From Pseudomonadota bacterium (GTDB taxonomy: Bacteria; Pseudomonadota; Alphaproteobacteria; Micropepsales; Micropepsaceae), in assembly GCA_021808875.1 (NCBI GenBank), contig JAKBAU010000219.1, positions 1 through 6,191 of the forward strand: a DNA stretch of 6,191 nt. Reading direction: 5' to 3'. The translations under genes and the position numbers were made by a program. The notes beneath the pieces were generated by a model. It did not search any database. It was not told where the DNA came from and saw nothing but the letters and a program-made list of their open reading frames with translations. This document shows, in pieces, positions 1-6,191 of the stretch. Numbering within the stretch: position 1 is the stretch's first letter; each line of letters opens with the position of its first letter.

Positions 1-1
1 C

Positions 2-127
2 AGTGCCCGTTCCTTGCTCGAAGACGGCTACTACAACCACCGTTTCAGCTTTCGTGGTGGGTTACTGGCGGCGGAGAGCCGCCAGTTGCTGCAGGACTTC
101 TTCCGCCAGCGTCGCGGCTCAGCGTAG
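2..127 (+). CDS. tadA: tRNA-specific adenosine deaminase TadA, C-terminal end (5' truncated by window)
   Basis: Only the last 41 codons and the TAG stop are in the window. TadA converts the wobble adenosine 34 of tRNA-Arg(ACG) to inosine in the cytoplasm. The visible end reads ...NHRFSFRGGLLAAESRQLL then QDFFRQRRGSA. This matches the family's C-terminal pattern (E. coli NHRVEITEGILADECAALL followed by SDFFRMRR): a beta strand, a short turn and the final helix. The zinc-binding and catalytic HxE and PCxxC motifs lie upstream of the window and cannot be checked. In E. coli tadA is next to mltF on the same strand, whereas here the two genes converge and their ends overlap by 9 bases. The protein ends a few residues after the RR pair, without the longer basic tail of E. 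coli. The identification rests on this short tail plus the neighbouring mltF and purL. Confidence 0.82.
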   Translation, partial: SARSLLEDGYYNHRFSFRGGLLAAESRQLLQDFFRQRRGSA

Positions 128-1528
128 CGCCAGTCGGGTGTTCGTGTCGTACTCGGGATGGGCGAGGAGCAAGGTGTCGTAATAGCGGCGTACTTCGCTG
201 ACATAGGCGAGCACCTGGCGGCTGTTCGGCGTGTAGCCATGCGCCAGATGGCGATACCAGCGCGGTTCGCCGAGCAAGGGCAGCTGCTCGCGCACATCCG
301 CCCAGAGGTTGGGGTTCTTGCCCAGGCGCGCGGTCAGGCGGCGCGCATCGTCGAGATGTCCGGGGCCCATGTTGTAGGCGGCGAGAGCCATCCAGGTGCG
401 ATCGGGTTCGCTGATCTGGGCCGGGAGGCCATCCACCAGGTCGCGGAAATAGTCGCTGCCGGCACGAATGCTCTGGTGCGCGTTCTGGCGGTCGTGAACG
501 CCGAGATCGGCAGCGGTCGAGGCGCTCAGCATCATGATGCCGACGACGCCGGTCGGCGAAACCGCCGAACTGTTCCAGTGCGATTCCTGGTAGGCGATGG
601 CCGCCAGCATGCGCCAATCGAGATGATTGGCGGCGGCGTAGCGCTTGAAGACGGGCTCCAGGCGCGGCAGGCGTTCGCTCATGTCATGGCCAAAGTCGAT
701 GGCCCCGAGTTCATCGAAGTGCGGCTGAGGGCCGTAGACGGCGAGCAGGCGCTGCAGCGATCCGTCTTTTTCTTCCTGCATCAAAAAGGACTGCGCCTGC
801 TGATAGAGGCTGTTGTTTCCGCCTGGAAAGGCCCAGGCTAGGTGCAGCCCCTGACTCAGGTCCATGACGATGTGCAGGCGCGGATGTAAGGTGTGGTGGC
901 TGTCGAAGTCCATGGCGTCGACCAGGGCGTAGCGTCTCTCGGCCTGGTCGGCGAGGAGGAGCAGATCCTCCGTGCGCGCCAGCTCACTGGCGCGTTTGAC
1001 ATGCAGCTGCGGCACCATCTCCTGCAGCAGGGCGGCCGTCTCGGCCTCCGGCGAGTGGGCGCGCACGATCAGTGTCGCACCGCTCAGATCATTCGTCTGC
1101 GGCAAGCGCGCGCCCTGACCGACGAGCTCGAGCTGAGTGTCCATATAGGGTCGGCTGATGCGCAAAGACGGCAGCTGGCGGTCCCCGACGGGAAGGCGGG
1201 TGAGGGCCATCTGGGCGGCATGGCGCTGCAGCAGATCGAGAGCCTGGGCCGTATCGCGCGCCCAGACATAGTGAATCTGGACGCCAAGGTGACGGGCCCA
1301 CAGCTGGGTGATCTCACCGGCGAAGCTCTGTTCAAGAAATTTTTGTGAGTCGACTCCATCGCTGGCGATGGCGACGACATCGATGACGCCACGCTGTCGC
1401 ACACGCTGTAAGGGAGTGGTCGACGGGCGCAATGCCATCAAGGTACTACAGCACAGGATCGCGATGGCGAGGCGCACAGTCATGCGCGCGTACCACGGCG
1501 ACAGGCTCGAGACGTCGCATCGAGACAT
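119..1528 (-). CDS. mltF: Membrane-bound lytic murein transglycosylase F (MltF)
   Basis: This 469-residue protein should cleave the glycan strands of peptidoglycan between MurNAc and GlcNAc, forming 1,6-anhydro-MurNAc ends in the periplasm. Residues 16-33 (MTVRLAIAILCCSTLMAL) are a hydrophobic signal or membrane anchor. Residues about 37-265 are a solute-binding family 3 type domain, which in this family is regulatory. Residues about 285-450 are the lysozyme-like SLT domain. The SLT domain carries LLAAIAYQESHW with the expected catalytic Glu at 315, then SPTGVVGIMML (324-334) and ALAAYNMGPGH (381-391), all hallmarks shared with E. coli MltF. The ATG at 1528 is chosen because AGAGGA (1537-1542, minus strand) lies 8 bases upstream; Met16 is an alternative start nearer the hydrophobic segment. 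The protein is about 50 residues shorter than E. coli MltF (518 aa) and ends soon after the SLT domain. It is transcribed away from the chemotaxis gene and toward tadA, with the stop codon inside the tadA end. No convincing promoter was found for it. Confidence 0.95.
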   Translation of the reverse strand: MSRCDVSSLSPWYARMTVRLAIAILCCSTLMALRPSTTPLQRVRQRGVIDVVAIASDGVDSQKFLEQSFAGEITQLWARHLGVQIHYVWARDTAQALDLLQRHAAQMALTRLPVGDRQLPSLRISRPYMDTQLELVGQGARLPQTNDLSGATLIVRAHSPEAETAALLQEMVPQLHVKRASELARTEDLLLLADQAERRYALVDAMDFDSHHTLHPRLHIVMDLSQGLHLAWAFPGGNNSLYQQAQSFLMQEEKDGSLQRLLAVYGPQPHFDELGAIDFGHDMSERLPRLEPVFKRYAAANHLDWRMLAAIAYQESHWNSSAVSPTGVVGIMMLSASTAADLGVHDRQNAHQSIRAGSDYFRDLVDGLPAQISEPDRTWMALAAYNMGPGHLDDARRLTARLGKNPNLWADVREQLPLLGEPRWYRHLAHGYTPNSRQVLAYVSEVRRYYDTLLLAHPEYDTNTRLALR

Positions 1529-1536
1529 CCTTCGCT

Positions 1537-1542
1537 TCCTCT
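1537..1542 (-). promoter_or_regulatory. Ribosome binding site of mltF
   Basis: On the minus strand this reads AGAGGA, 8 bases before the ATG at 1528. It supports that start over the internal Met16, for which I did not identify a comparable site. Confidence 0.65.
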
Positions 1543-1631
1543 CTAGGTTTACCGTTTATCAACCTCGGTGCAGTCGCCACCGGGGCCGTTTTACCGTTGG
1601 ACCAAAGGGGTCGTTCGGAGCAGGTGCAGCT

Positions 1632-1656
1632 GCTGGCACGGCCTATACATGCCAGC
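1632..1656. repeat. Inverted repeat, 7-bp arms
   Basis: GCTGGCA (1632-1638) and TGCCAGC (1650-1656) are perfect reverse complements around an 11-base spacer. The repeat lies about 100 bases upstream of mltF and abuts a second dyad. It could be an operator or a leader hairpin of mltF; no T-run follows, so it does not look like a terminator. Confidence 0.5.
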
Positions 1657-1678
1657 GACCCGAAATCTACCCGGGTCG
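1656..1678. repeat. Inverted repeat, 7-bp arms
   Basis: CGACCCG (1656-1662) and CGGGTCG (1672-1678) are perfect reverse complements around a 9-base spacer. The element shares its first base with the preceding dyad, so two hairpin-capable elements lie back to back. Its function is unknown; a regulator-binding site between the divergent genes is possible. Confidence 0.5.
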
Positions 1679-1729
1679 GGGGATAAAGTCCAGTTTTTCC
1701 GATGAATAGTTGGCACGATAGTGCTAGAT

Positions 1730-1758
1730 TTGAAAATCAAACAACCCTGAACTAGGGT
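1730..1758 (+). promoter_or_regulatory. Possible sigma-70 promoter of the chemotaxis gene
   Basis: TTGAAA (1730-1735, five of six to the -35 consensus) is followed after 17 bases by TAGGGT (1753-1758, three of six to the -10). Transcription would start near 1765 and give a leader of about 39 bases before the ATG at 1804. The -10 is weak and lies within a dyad (1743-1759), so the call is tentative. Confidence 0.3.
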
Positions 1759-1759
1759 T
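1743..1759. repeat. Inverted repeat, 6-bp arms, overlapping the possible -10
   Basis: AACCCT (1743-1748) and AGGGTT (1754-1759) are perfect reverse complements around GAACT. The element overlaps the proposed -10 box of the chemotaxis gene, a position where a repressor or operator would be effective. That role is inferred from position only. Confidence 0.4.
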
Positions 1760-1789
1760 ATGAGGTGCCTCTTGGGCTCTATCGGATAC

Positions 1790-1794
1790 AAGGA
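1790..1794 (+). promoter_or_regulatory. Ribosome binding site deciding the chemotaxis gene start
   Basis: AAGGA sits 9 bases before the ATG at 1804. An upstream in-frame GTG at 1765 would add 13 residues ([13 protein letters not shown]), but with the proposed promoter it would coincide with the transcript start. The ATG at 1804 also places the hydrophobic segment right after a short basic N-terminus, as is normal for this family. Confidence 0.65.
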
Positions 1795-1803
1795 AACCAA
1801 CTT

Positions 1804-2934
1804 ATGTCTGTGCGTCTGCGAATGGCTGTCGTTGTGACAGTGTTCATGCTCGTTGAGGTTGGGGTGACGGCTTGGGCCGGAGCAGGGGCTTTGTTGCCTA
1901 TCCTGGTAGGGCTGGCCCTGACGGTGGTCGGTGTTGCCACTTGCCACGGCGTGTTGCTCGCCGCTCTGGGCGAGCCTCTGCGCTATCTGCGCGACAGTCT
2001 GGTGCAGGGGCGGATCGAGTCGCTCAGCGAACACGCTTTGCCGGGCGACTTCGCCGCCTTGCTGCAAGCGATGAAGCAGGCACAGGCGCAAGCCGGGCAG
2101 AGGGACAGCGCTCTGCTCGACACCAGCGATCGAATACGTGTACTTGCCGGTGAACTGGTCGGGGGCACCGATGAGTCGGTGCGTGGCGCCGAGCATCAGC
2201 GCATGGAGGCGGATGCCGCCGCGCAGGCGATCAGCCAGATGGCGGACACCATGCATCGTGTCACCAGCAACGCCAGTGGCGCCGCTGATGCGGCGCGGCG
2301 TGCTAACCAGGAGGCCTTGCAGGGGCAGCAGGTGGTCAATGGCGTCACTTCCTCCATTCATGCCCTGGCCTCCGAGGTCGAGCGGGCGGCGAGCGCCATG
2401 CAGACGCTCGAGGCCGATACCGGATCGATCGGCGCCATCCTTGAAGTCATTCGCGGCATCGCTGACCAGACCAATCTGCTCGCCCTCAATGCCGCCATCG
2501 AAGCGGCGCGTGCCGGTGAGCAGGGGCGTGGTTTTGCCGTCGTCGCCGATGAAGTGCGTACCCTGGCGCAGCGCACCCAGCAGGCGACGCAGGAGATCCA
2601 TGAGATGATCGCCCGCCTGCAGACGGGATCGAGCAATGCCGCCAAGGTGATGGAGGAGGGGCGGCGACAGGCCGAGCTCAGTGTCGGCGAAGCCAATCGT
2701 GCCGGTGATTCGCTCAACAGCATCACCCAGGCCATCGATTCGATCAGCCGCATGAATGAGGAGATCGCCGAGGCGGTGAAGCTGCAATCGGGTTCGGTCG
2801 ATGTCGTCAATGGCAAGCTCGGGCGTATCGTCCAGCTCGCTGACGACGCCGGGCAACGTTCGCGTCAGCGTCAGCAGTTGTCGGATGCTCTGGCGCAGAC
2901 GGCGAGTGAGCTTGGGCACACCCTGCATCCTTGA
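1804..2934 (+). CDS. Methyl-accepting chemotaxis protein with two membrane helices and no periplasmic sensor domain
   Basis: This 376-residue transducer should sit in the inner membrane and control CheA through CheW. A short basic N-terminus (MSVRLR) is followed by two hydrophobic segments, about residues 7-27 and 28-55, separated by at most a few residues, so there is no room for a periplasmic ligand domain. Residues about 56-97 ([19 protein letters not shown] onward) look like a degenerate HAMP or linker. The rest is a long coiled-coil signalling hairpin. Its tip is unmistakable: [20 protein letters not shown] (221-240), then [20 protein letters not shown] (241-260). The text around it resembles the long-arm class common in Pseudomonas. 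The usual AVEEQS methylation segment is replaced by AVKLQS (324-329). The protein ends LGHTLHP, without the NWETF-type CheR-docking pentapeptide. The gene is followed by its own terminator and is probably monocistronic. The stimulus is unknown; it may sense membrane or cytoplasmic state. Confidence 0.93.
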   Translation: MSVRLRMAVVVTVFMLVEVGVTAWAGAGALLPILVGLALTVVGVATCHGVLLAALGEPLRYLRDSLVQGRIESLSEHALPGDFAALLQAMKQAQAQAGQRDSALLDTSDRIRVLAGELVGGTDESVRGAEHQRMEADAAAQAISQMADTMHRVTSNASGAADAARRANQEALQGQQVVNGVTSSIHALASEVERAASAMQTLEADTGSIGAILEVIRGIADQTNLLALNAAIEAARAGEQGRGFAVVADEVRTLAQRTQQATQEIHEMIARLQTGSSNAAKVMEEGRRQAELSVGEANRAGDSLNSITQAIDSISRMNEEIAEAVKLQSGSVDVVNGKLGRIVQLADDAGQRSRQRQQLSDALAQTASELGHTLHP

Positions 2935-2960
2935 AAGCGGCGTCCTTTCCGTATCCACCC

Positions 2961-2990
2961 AGACCCTGCCCTTGCAGGGTCTCTTGCTTT
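2961..2990 (+). terminator. Rho-independent terminator after the chemotaxis gene
   Basis: AGACCCTGC (2961-2969) and GCAGGGTCT (2974-2982) form a perfect 9-bp stem with a CCTT loop. A moderately T-rich tail, CTTGCTTT, follows. The hairpin begins 26 bases after the stop codon and separates the chemotaxis gene from purL. The T-tract is imperfect, so some readthrough into purL is possible. Confidence 0.7.
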
Positions 2991-2995
2991 ATCAT
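2990..2995 (+). promoter_or_regulatory. Possible -10 box of purL
   Basis: TATCAT matches the sigma-70 -10 consensus at five of six positions. It would start transcription near 3002, about 28 bases before the purL ATG. No good -35 lies 16-18 bases upstream, because that stretch is occupied by the terminator hairpin. No PurR-like operator was recognised here. Confidence 0.3.
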
Positions 2996-3029
2996 GTGAG
3001 TCTGATTTTTTGAGCGGATGAAGATCCCT

Positions 3030-6000
3030 ATGTTGATCCACAAAGGCGCCTGTGCCCTGTCCCAGTTCCGCCAGGCCCGGCTATTGCGTCAGTTGCAGGC
3101 CATCGATGCCGGTGTCAGCGATGTGCAGGCGCGCTACTGGCATTTTATCGACACGCACCAGACGCGTCTCGATGACCGTGTCGAACGATTGCTGCAAGGC
3201 GGTGAGGACTTTCCGGGACGTGAGGAAGGGGAGCTCTTTCTCGTTCTACCCAGATTCGGCACCATCTCCGCTTGGTCGTCCAAGGCGACCGACATTCTGC
3301 GGCAAGCGGGTTGTGAGCAGGTCTTGCGCGTCGAGCGCGGCACGGCCTTCTGGGTGCGGCATACGGGTGAGTTCGACGCGACGCGGCGACAGGCCTTGCA
3401 ACGGCTGCTGCACGACCGGATGACGCAGGTCGTCGTGGCGACGCCGGCGGCGGCGGAGTCACTGTTCCTGCATCAGTCGCCGCGGCCCTTGCGCCGTATC
3501 GATCTTCTTCAGCATGGCCGTGTGGCGCTGGAACAGGCGAATCGCGAACAGGGCTTCGCGCTCAGCGAAGAAGAGATCGACTATCTCCTCGCCAGTTATC
3601 GCGAACTCGGCCGTAACCCTGCCGATGTCGAGCTGATGATGTTCGCCCAGGCCAATTCCGAACACTGCCGGCACAAGATCTTCAATGCCAGCTGGCAAGT
3701 CGATGGTCAGCCGATGCCGGATTCCCTCTTCGCCATGATCCGGCATACGCATGCGCAGGCGCCGACCGGGGTGCTTTCGGCCTACAGCGATAATTCTGCG
3801 GTCATCGCCGGGCCGGTGACCGAGCGCTGGGTGCGGCACGCACAAGAGGCTTACGCCTATCATCGCGAGCCTGTGCACATCCTGATGAAGGTCGAGACGC
3901 ACAACCACCCGACCGCCATCGCGCCTTTTGCCGGCGCCGCCACGGGGGCGGGGGGCGAGATTCGTGATGAGGGCGCGACAGGGCGAGGCGCCAAGCCGAA
4001 GGCGGGATTGACCGGTTTCAGCGTCTCCCATCTGCGTTTGCCGGAAGCGCTCCAGCCCTGGGAGGGCGCTCCGTGCAAGCCGGAGCGTATCGCCTCGCCC
4101 CTTGAGATCATGCTCCAGGGGCCGCTGGGTGGCGCGGCCTTCAACAATGAGTTCGGTCGCCCCAATCTTTGTGGCTATTTCCGCACCTATGAGCAGAGAC
4201 TGGTCATCGATGGCCAGGAGCAGCATCTCGGGTACCACAAGCCGATCATGATCGCCGGCGGCTACGGCAACATCCGTGCCGAGCATGTGCACAAGCAGCG
4301 TATACCGGCCGGTGCCCTGCTCGTCGTCCTCGGCGGGCCGGCGCTGCTCATCGGCCTCGGTGGCGGCGCTGCTTCCTCGATGAACAGCGGTAGCAGCGCC
4401 GAAGACATGGACTTCGCCTCGGTGCAGCGCGACAACCCGGAAATGGAACGGCGTTGTCAGGAAGTCATCGACGCCTGTTGGGCCTTGGCCGAGGCCAACC
4501 CGATCATCTCCATCCATGACGTCGGCGCCGGTGGCTTGTCCAATGCCCTGCCCGAGCTGGTGCATGAGAACGGCTTGGGGGCGCAGTTGCAGCTGCGCGA
4601 GATCCCGCTCGGTGAAAGTGGCCTGTCGCCGCTCGAAATCTGGTGCAATGAGGCGCAGGAACGCTATGTTCTGGCCTTGTCGGCGGAGAGCCTGCCGGCT
4701 TTTCAGGCGCTGTGTGAGCGCGAACGCTGTCCTTTTGCCGTGCTCGGCACGGCGACGCAGACGCGCCAGCTCGTCGTCAGCGATCGTCATTTCGGCGAGG
4801 CGTCGGTCGATATGCCGATGCAGGTTTTGCTCGGCAAGCCGCCGCGCATGCAGAGGAGCTTCCAGCGCCATCAGGCGAGCCTGCCGGCCTTCGATATGAC
4901 GGCGATCACCCTGCACGAGGCGATCGATCGTCTGTTGCACCTGCCGACGATCGCCAGCAAGGCGTTTCTCATCACCATCGGCGATCGCTCGGTCGGCGGG
5001 CTGGTCGCCCGCGAACAGATGGTGGGCCCCTGGCAGGTGCCGGTGGCCGATTGTGCCGTGACGGCAGCATCCTTCCGTGATGTCGTCGGCGAAGCCATGG
5101 CCATGGGGGAGCGCAGTCCGGTCGCGATCATCGACGCCGCCCAGAGCGCACGCTTGGCGGTGGCCGAAGCGATCACCAATCTCATGGCCGCCGATGTGCG
5201 CGCCATCGCCGATATCCGACTATCGGCCAACTGGATGGCGGCGGCTGGCCACCCGGGGGAAGATCAGAAGCTCTATGAGGCGGTCGCCGCCATCGGTATG
5301 GATTTCTGCCCCGAACTTGGCATCTGCATTCCGGTCGGCAAGGACTCCTTGTCCATGCGCACGCAGTGGCGCGAGGACGGGCAAAGCCATGTGGTGACAG
5401 CGCCCATGTCGCTCATCATCAGTGCTTTTGCATCGGTCGCCGATGTGCGTAAAACCTGGACGCCGCAACTGCGTCTCGATGGCGGTGACAGCGAATTGCT
5501 GCTCCTCGATCTGAGCGCGGGTGGGCAACATTTAGGCGCCTCCTGCCTGGCGCAGGTCTATGGACAATTGGGACAGCAGGCACCGGACGTGAAGGCCGCT
5601 GATCTCAAGGCCTTTGTGTCGATCATGCGTGAGTTGCGGGATCGCAATCTGGTGCTCGCTTACCACGATCGCTCCGATGGCGGGCTGTTGGTGGCGGCGC
5701 TGGAGATGGCTTTCGCCGGTCGCGCCGGATTGAGCTTGTCGATCGCCGCATCATCGCCGCAAGAACGTCTCGCGCAGCTCTTCCATGAAGGGCCGGGGGT
5801 GCTGTTGCAGGTGGCGGTGGCGCGCCGCGCCGAGGTGGCGGCGATCTGCGCCGAGCATGGATTGGGGACACGGCTGCACGTCCTCGGTCGCGTCGAGGCG
5901 GGTGACGAGATCGTCTTGCGCTCGGCGCACGAGATCCTTTTCCAGGCGCAGCGTCGCGATCTGCAGCGCGCCTGGAGTGAGACCAGTTTCCGCTTGCAGA

Positions 6001-6191
6001 GCCTGCGCGATCACGCCGGGTGCGCGCAGCAGGAATATGACAAGCTGCTCAACCAGAATGACGCGGGCCTGCACGCGCACCTGACCTTCGATCCAGCGGC
6101 CGATGTGGCGGCGCCTTATATCGCACGCGGTCGGCGTCCGCAGATCGCGATCCTGCGTGAACAGGGGGTGAACGGTCATATGGAGATGGCG
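3030..6191 (+). CDS. purL: Phosphoribosylformylglycinamidine (FGAM) synthase PurL, large single-chain form (3' truncated by window)
   Basis: PurL converts FGAR, glutamine and ATP to FGAM, glutamate, ADP and phosphate in the cytoplasm. The window holds 1054 codons of an expected ~1290. Residues 1-140 are the N-terminal domain, with [14 protein letters not shown] near 76-89. A linker and two AIRS-like halves of the synthetase follow. Conserved blocks include [12 protein letters not shown] (205-216), [10 protein letters not shown] (287-296), [18 protein letters not shown] (309-326), GGGAASSM (444-451), [11 protein letters not shown] (495-505), [16 protein letters not shown] (663-678), [15 protein letters not shown] (731-745), [10 protein letters not shown] (767-776) and [11 protein letters not shown] (878-888). 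The glutaminase domain begins at about 1037 ([18 protein letters not shown]), but its catalytic Cys and His/Glu lie beyond the window. ATG 3030 gives [14 protein letters not shown], which fits the known family start. An in-frame ATG at 3018 would add MKIP and cannot be excluded; neither start has a strong ribosome binding site. The frame is intact throughout. Confidence 0.97.
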   Translation, partial: MLIHKGACALSQFRQARLLRQLQAIDAGVSDVQARYWHFIDTHQTRLDDRVERLLQGGEDFPGREEGELFLVLPRFGTISAWSSKATDILRQAGCEQVLRVERGTAFWVRHTGEFDATRRQALQRLLHDRMTQVVVATPAAAESLFLHQSPRPLRRIDLLQHGRVALEQANREQGFALSEEEIDYLLASYRELGRNPADVELMMFAQANSEHCRHKIFNASWQVDGQPMPDSLFAMIRHTHAQAPTGVLSAYSDNSAVIAGPVTERWVRHAQEAYAYHREPVHILMKVETHNHPTAIAPFAGAATGAGGEIRDEGATGRGAKPKAGLTGFSVSHLRLPEALQPWEGAPCKPERIASPLEIMLQGPLGGAAFNNEFGRPNLCGYFRTYEQRLVIDGQEQHLGYHKPIMIAGGYGNIRAEHVHKQRIPAGALLVVLGGPALLIGLGGGAASSMNSGSSAEDMDFASVQRDNPEMERRCQEVIDACWALAEANPIISIHDVGAGGLSNALPELVHENGLGAQLQLREIPLGESGLSPLEIWCNEAQERYVLALSAESLPAFQALCERERCPFAVLGTATQTRQLVVSDRHFGEASVDMPMQVLLGKPPRMQRSFQRHQASLPAFDMTAITLHEAIDRLLHLPTIASKAFLITIGDRSVGGLVAREQMVGPWQVPVADCAVTAASFRDVVGEAMAMGERSPVAIIDAAQSARLAVAEAITNLMAADVRAIADIRLSANWMAAAGHPGEDQKLYEAVAAIGMDFCPELGICIPVGKDSLSMRTQWREDGQSHVVTAPMSLIISAFASVADVRKTWTPQLRLDGGDSELLLLDLSAGGQHLGASCLAQVYGQLGQQAPDVKAADLKAFVSIMRELRDRNLVLAYHDRSDGGLLVAALEMAFAGRAGLSLSIAASSPQERLAQLFHEGPGVLLQVAVARRAEVAAICAEHGLGTRLHVLGRVEAGDEIVLRSAHEILFQAQRRDLQRAWSETSFRLQSLRDHAGCAQQEYDKLLNQNDAGLHAHLTFDPAADVAAPYIARGRRPQIAILREQGVNGHMEMA

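Larger units (their letters stand above)
1529..1803. other. Divergent intergenic region between mltF and the chemotaxis gene
   Basis: This 275-base region must carry the leaders of both flanking genes. It contains two adjacent inverted repeats at 1632-1678, a third at 1743-1759, a short dyad TTTGA-AAA-TCAAA at 1729-1741, and a 9-base direct repeat TTTACCGTT at 1548-1556 and 1590-1598. The right half (about 1681-1760) is visibly more AT-rich than the flanking genes, as expected for a promoter. I see no small gene with a convincing start here. Minus-strand TATAGG within 1639-1650 could be a -10 for mltF, but it has no recognisable -35 partner. Confidence 0.6.

Noticed and set aside
158..841. 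Plus-strand open frame opposite mltF (about 227 codons)
   Set aside because: It is antisense to the catalytic SLT domain of mltF and has no recognisable family.
1447..1483. Possible lipoprotein cleavage site at the Cys-Cys pair in the MltF N-terminus (AILCC)
   Set aside because: The residues before either Cys do not fit a lipobox: small residues are needed at -1, but Leu or Cys is found. A plain signal or membrane anchor fits better.
1684..1705. Possible sigma-28 (FliA) promoter for the chemotaxis gene: TAAAGTCC followed by TCCGATGA
   Set aside because: Both boxes resemble the consensus (TAAAGTTT and GCCGATAA), but they are separated by 6 bases instead of about 11, too short for a working promoter.
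1765..1803. Upstream GTG start extending the chemotaxis protein by 13 residues
   Set aside because: The ATG at 1804 has a well-spaced AAGGA site and gives the usual short basic N-terminus before the first membrane helix.
1591..2958. Long open frame on the minus strand (about 455 codons) opposite the chemotaxis gene
   Set aside because: The plus-strand frame encodes an unmistakable chemotaxis signalling hairpin. The antisense product has no recognisable motifs.
3459..4940. Long open frame on the minus strand (about 493 codons) opposite purL
   Set aside because: It lies wholly antisense to well-conserved purL blocks, shows no recognisable domain, and is rich in Arg, Gly and His as expected for a shadow frame in GC-rich DNA.
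3030..6191. Possible frameshift or missing active-site block in purL
   Set aside because: Conserved blocks occur in order and in one frame to the window end. The absent glutaminase active site is due only to window truncation.

Overview
The window looks like chromosomal core DNA of a GC-rich gammaproteobacterium. The PurL is the long single-chain enzyme type, and its sequence can be aligned by memory with E. coli PurL over almost its whole length. The MltF has the gammaproteobacterial solute-binding plus lytic-transglycosylase architecture. The tadA, mltF and purL genes are also neighbours in E. coli. I cannot name the genus from the sequence. No transposase, integrase, CRISPR array, tRNA or rRNA gene was seen.

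Layout, left to right. The last 41 codons of tadA (tRNA adenosine deaminase) run rightwards to 127. They converge on, and overlap by 9 bases, mltF, which runs leftwards from 1528 to 119 and encodes a membrane-bound lytic transglycosylase. A 275-base divergent intergenic region (1529-1803) holds several short inverted repeats and weak promoter-like motifs. A 376-residue methyl-accepting chemotaxis protein gene runs rightwards (1804-2934) and is closed by a 9-bp hairpin terminator (2961-2990). After a 95-base gap, purL (FGAM synthase, fourth step of de novo purine synthesis) starts at 3030. It is cut by the window end at residue 1054, just inside its glutaminase domain.

The genes do not form one pathway. 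TadA acts in translation, MltF in cell-wall turnover and PurL in purine synthesis. The chemotaxis transducer is the unexpected member: it sits between mltF and purL, which are adjacent and divergent in E. coli, and it appears to be a separate transcription unit. It has two closely packed membrane helices, almost no periplasmic loop and an altered C-terminal methylation segment, so it is the most interesting gene here. I found no convincing evidence of an undescribed multi-gene system; the observations below are modest and ranked accordingly.
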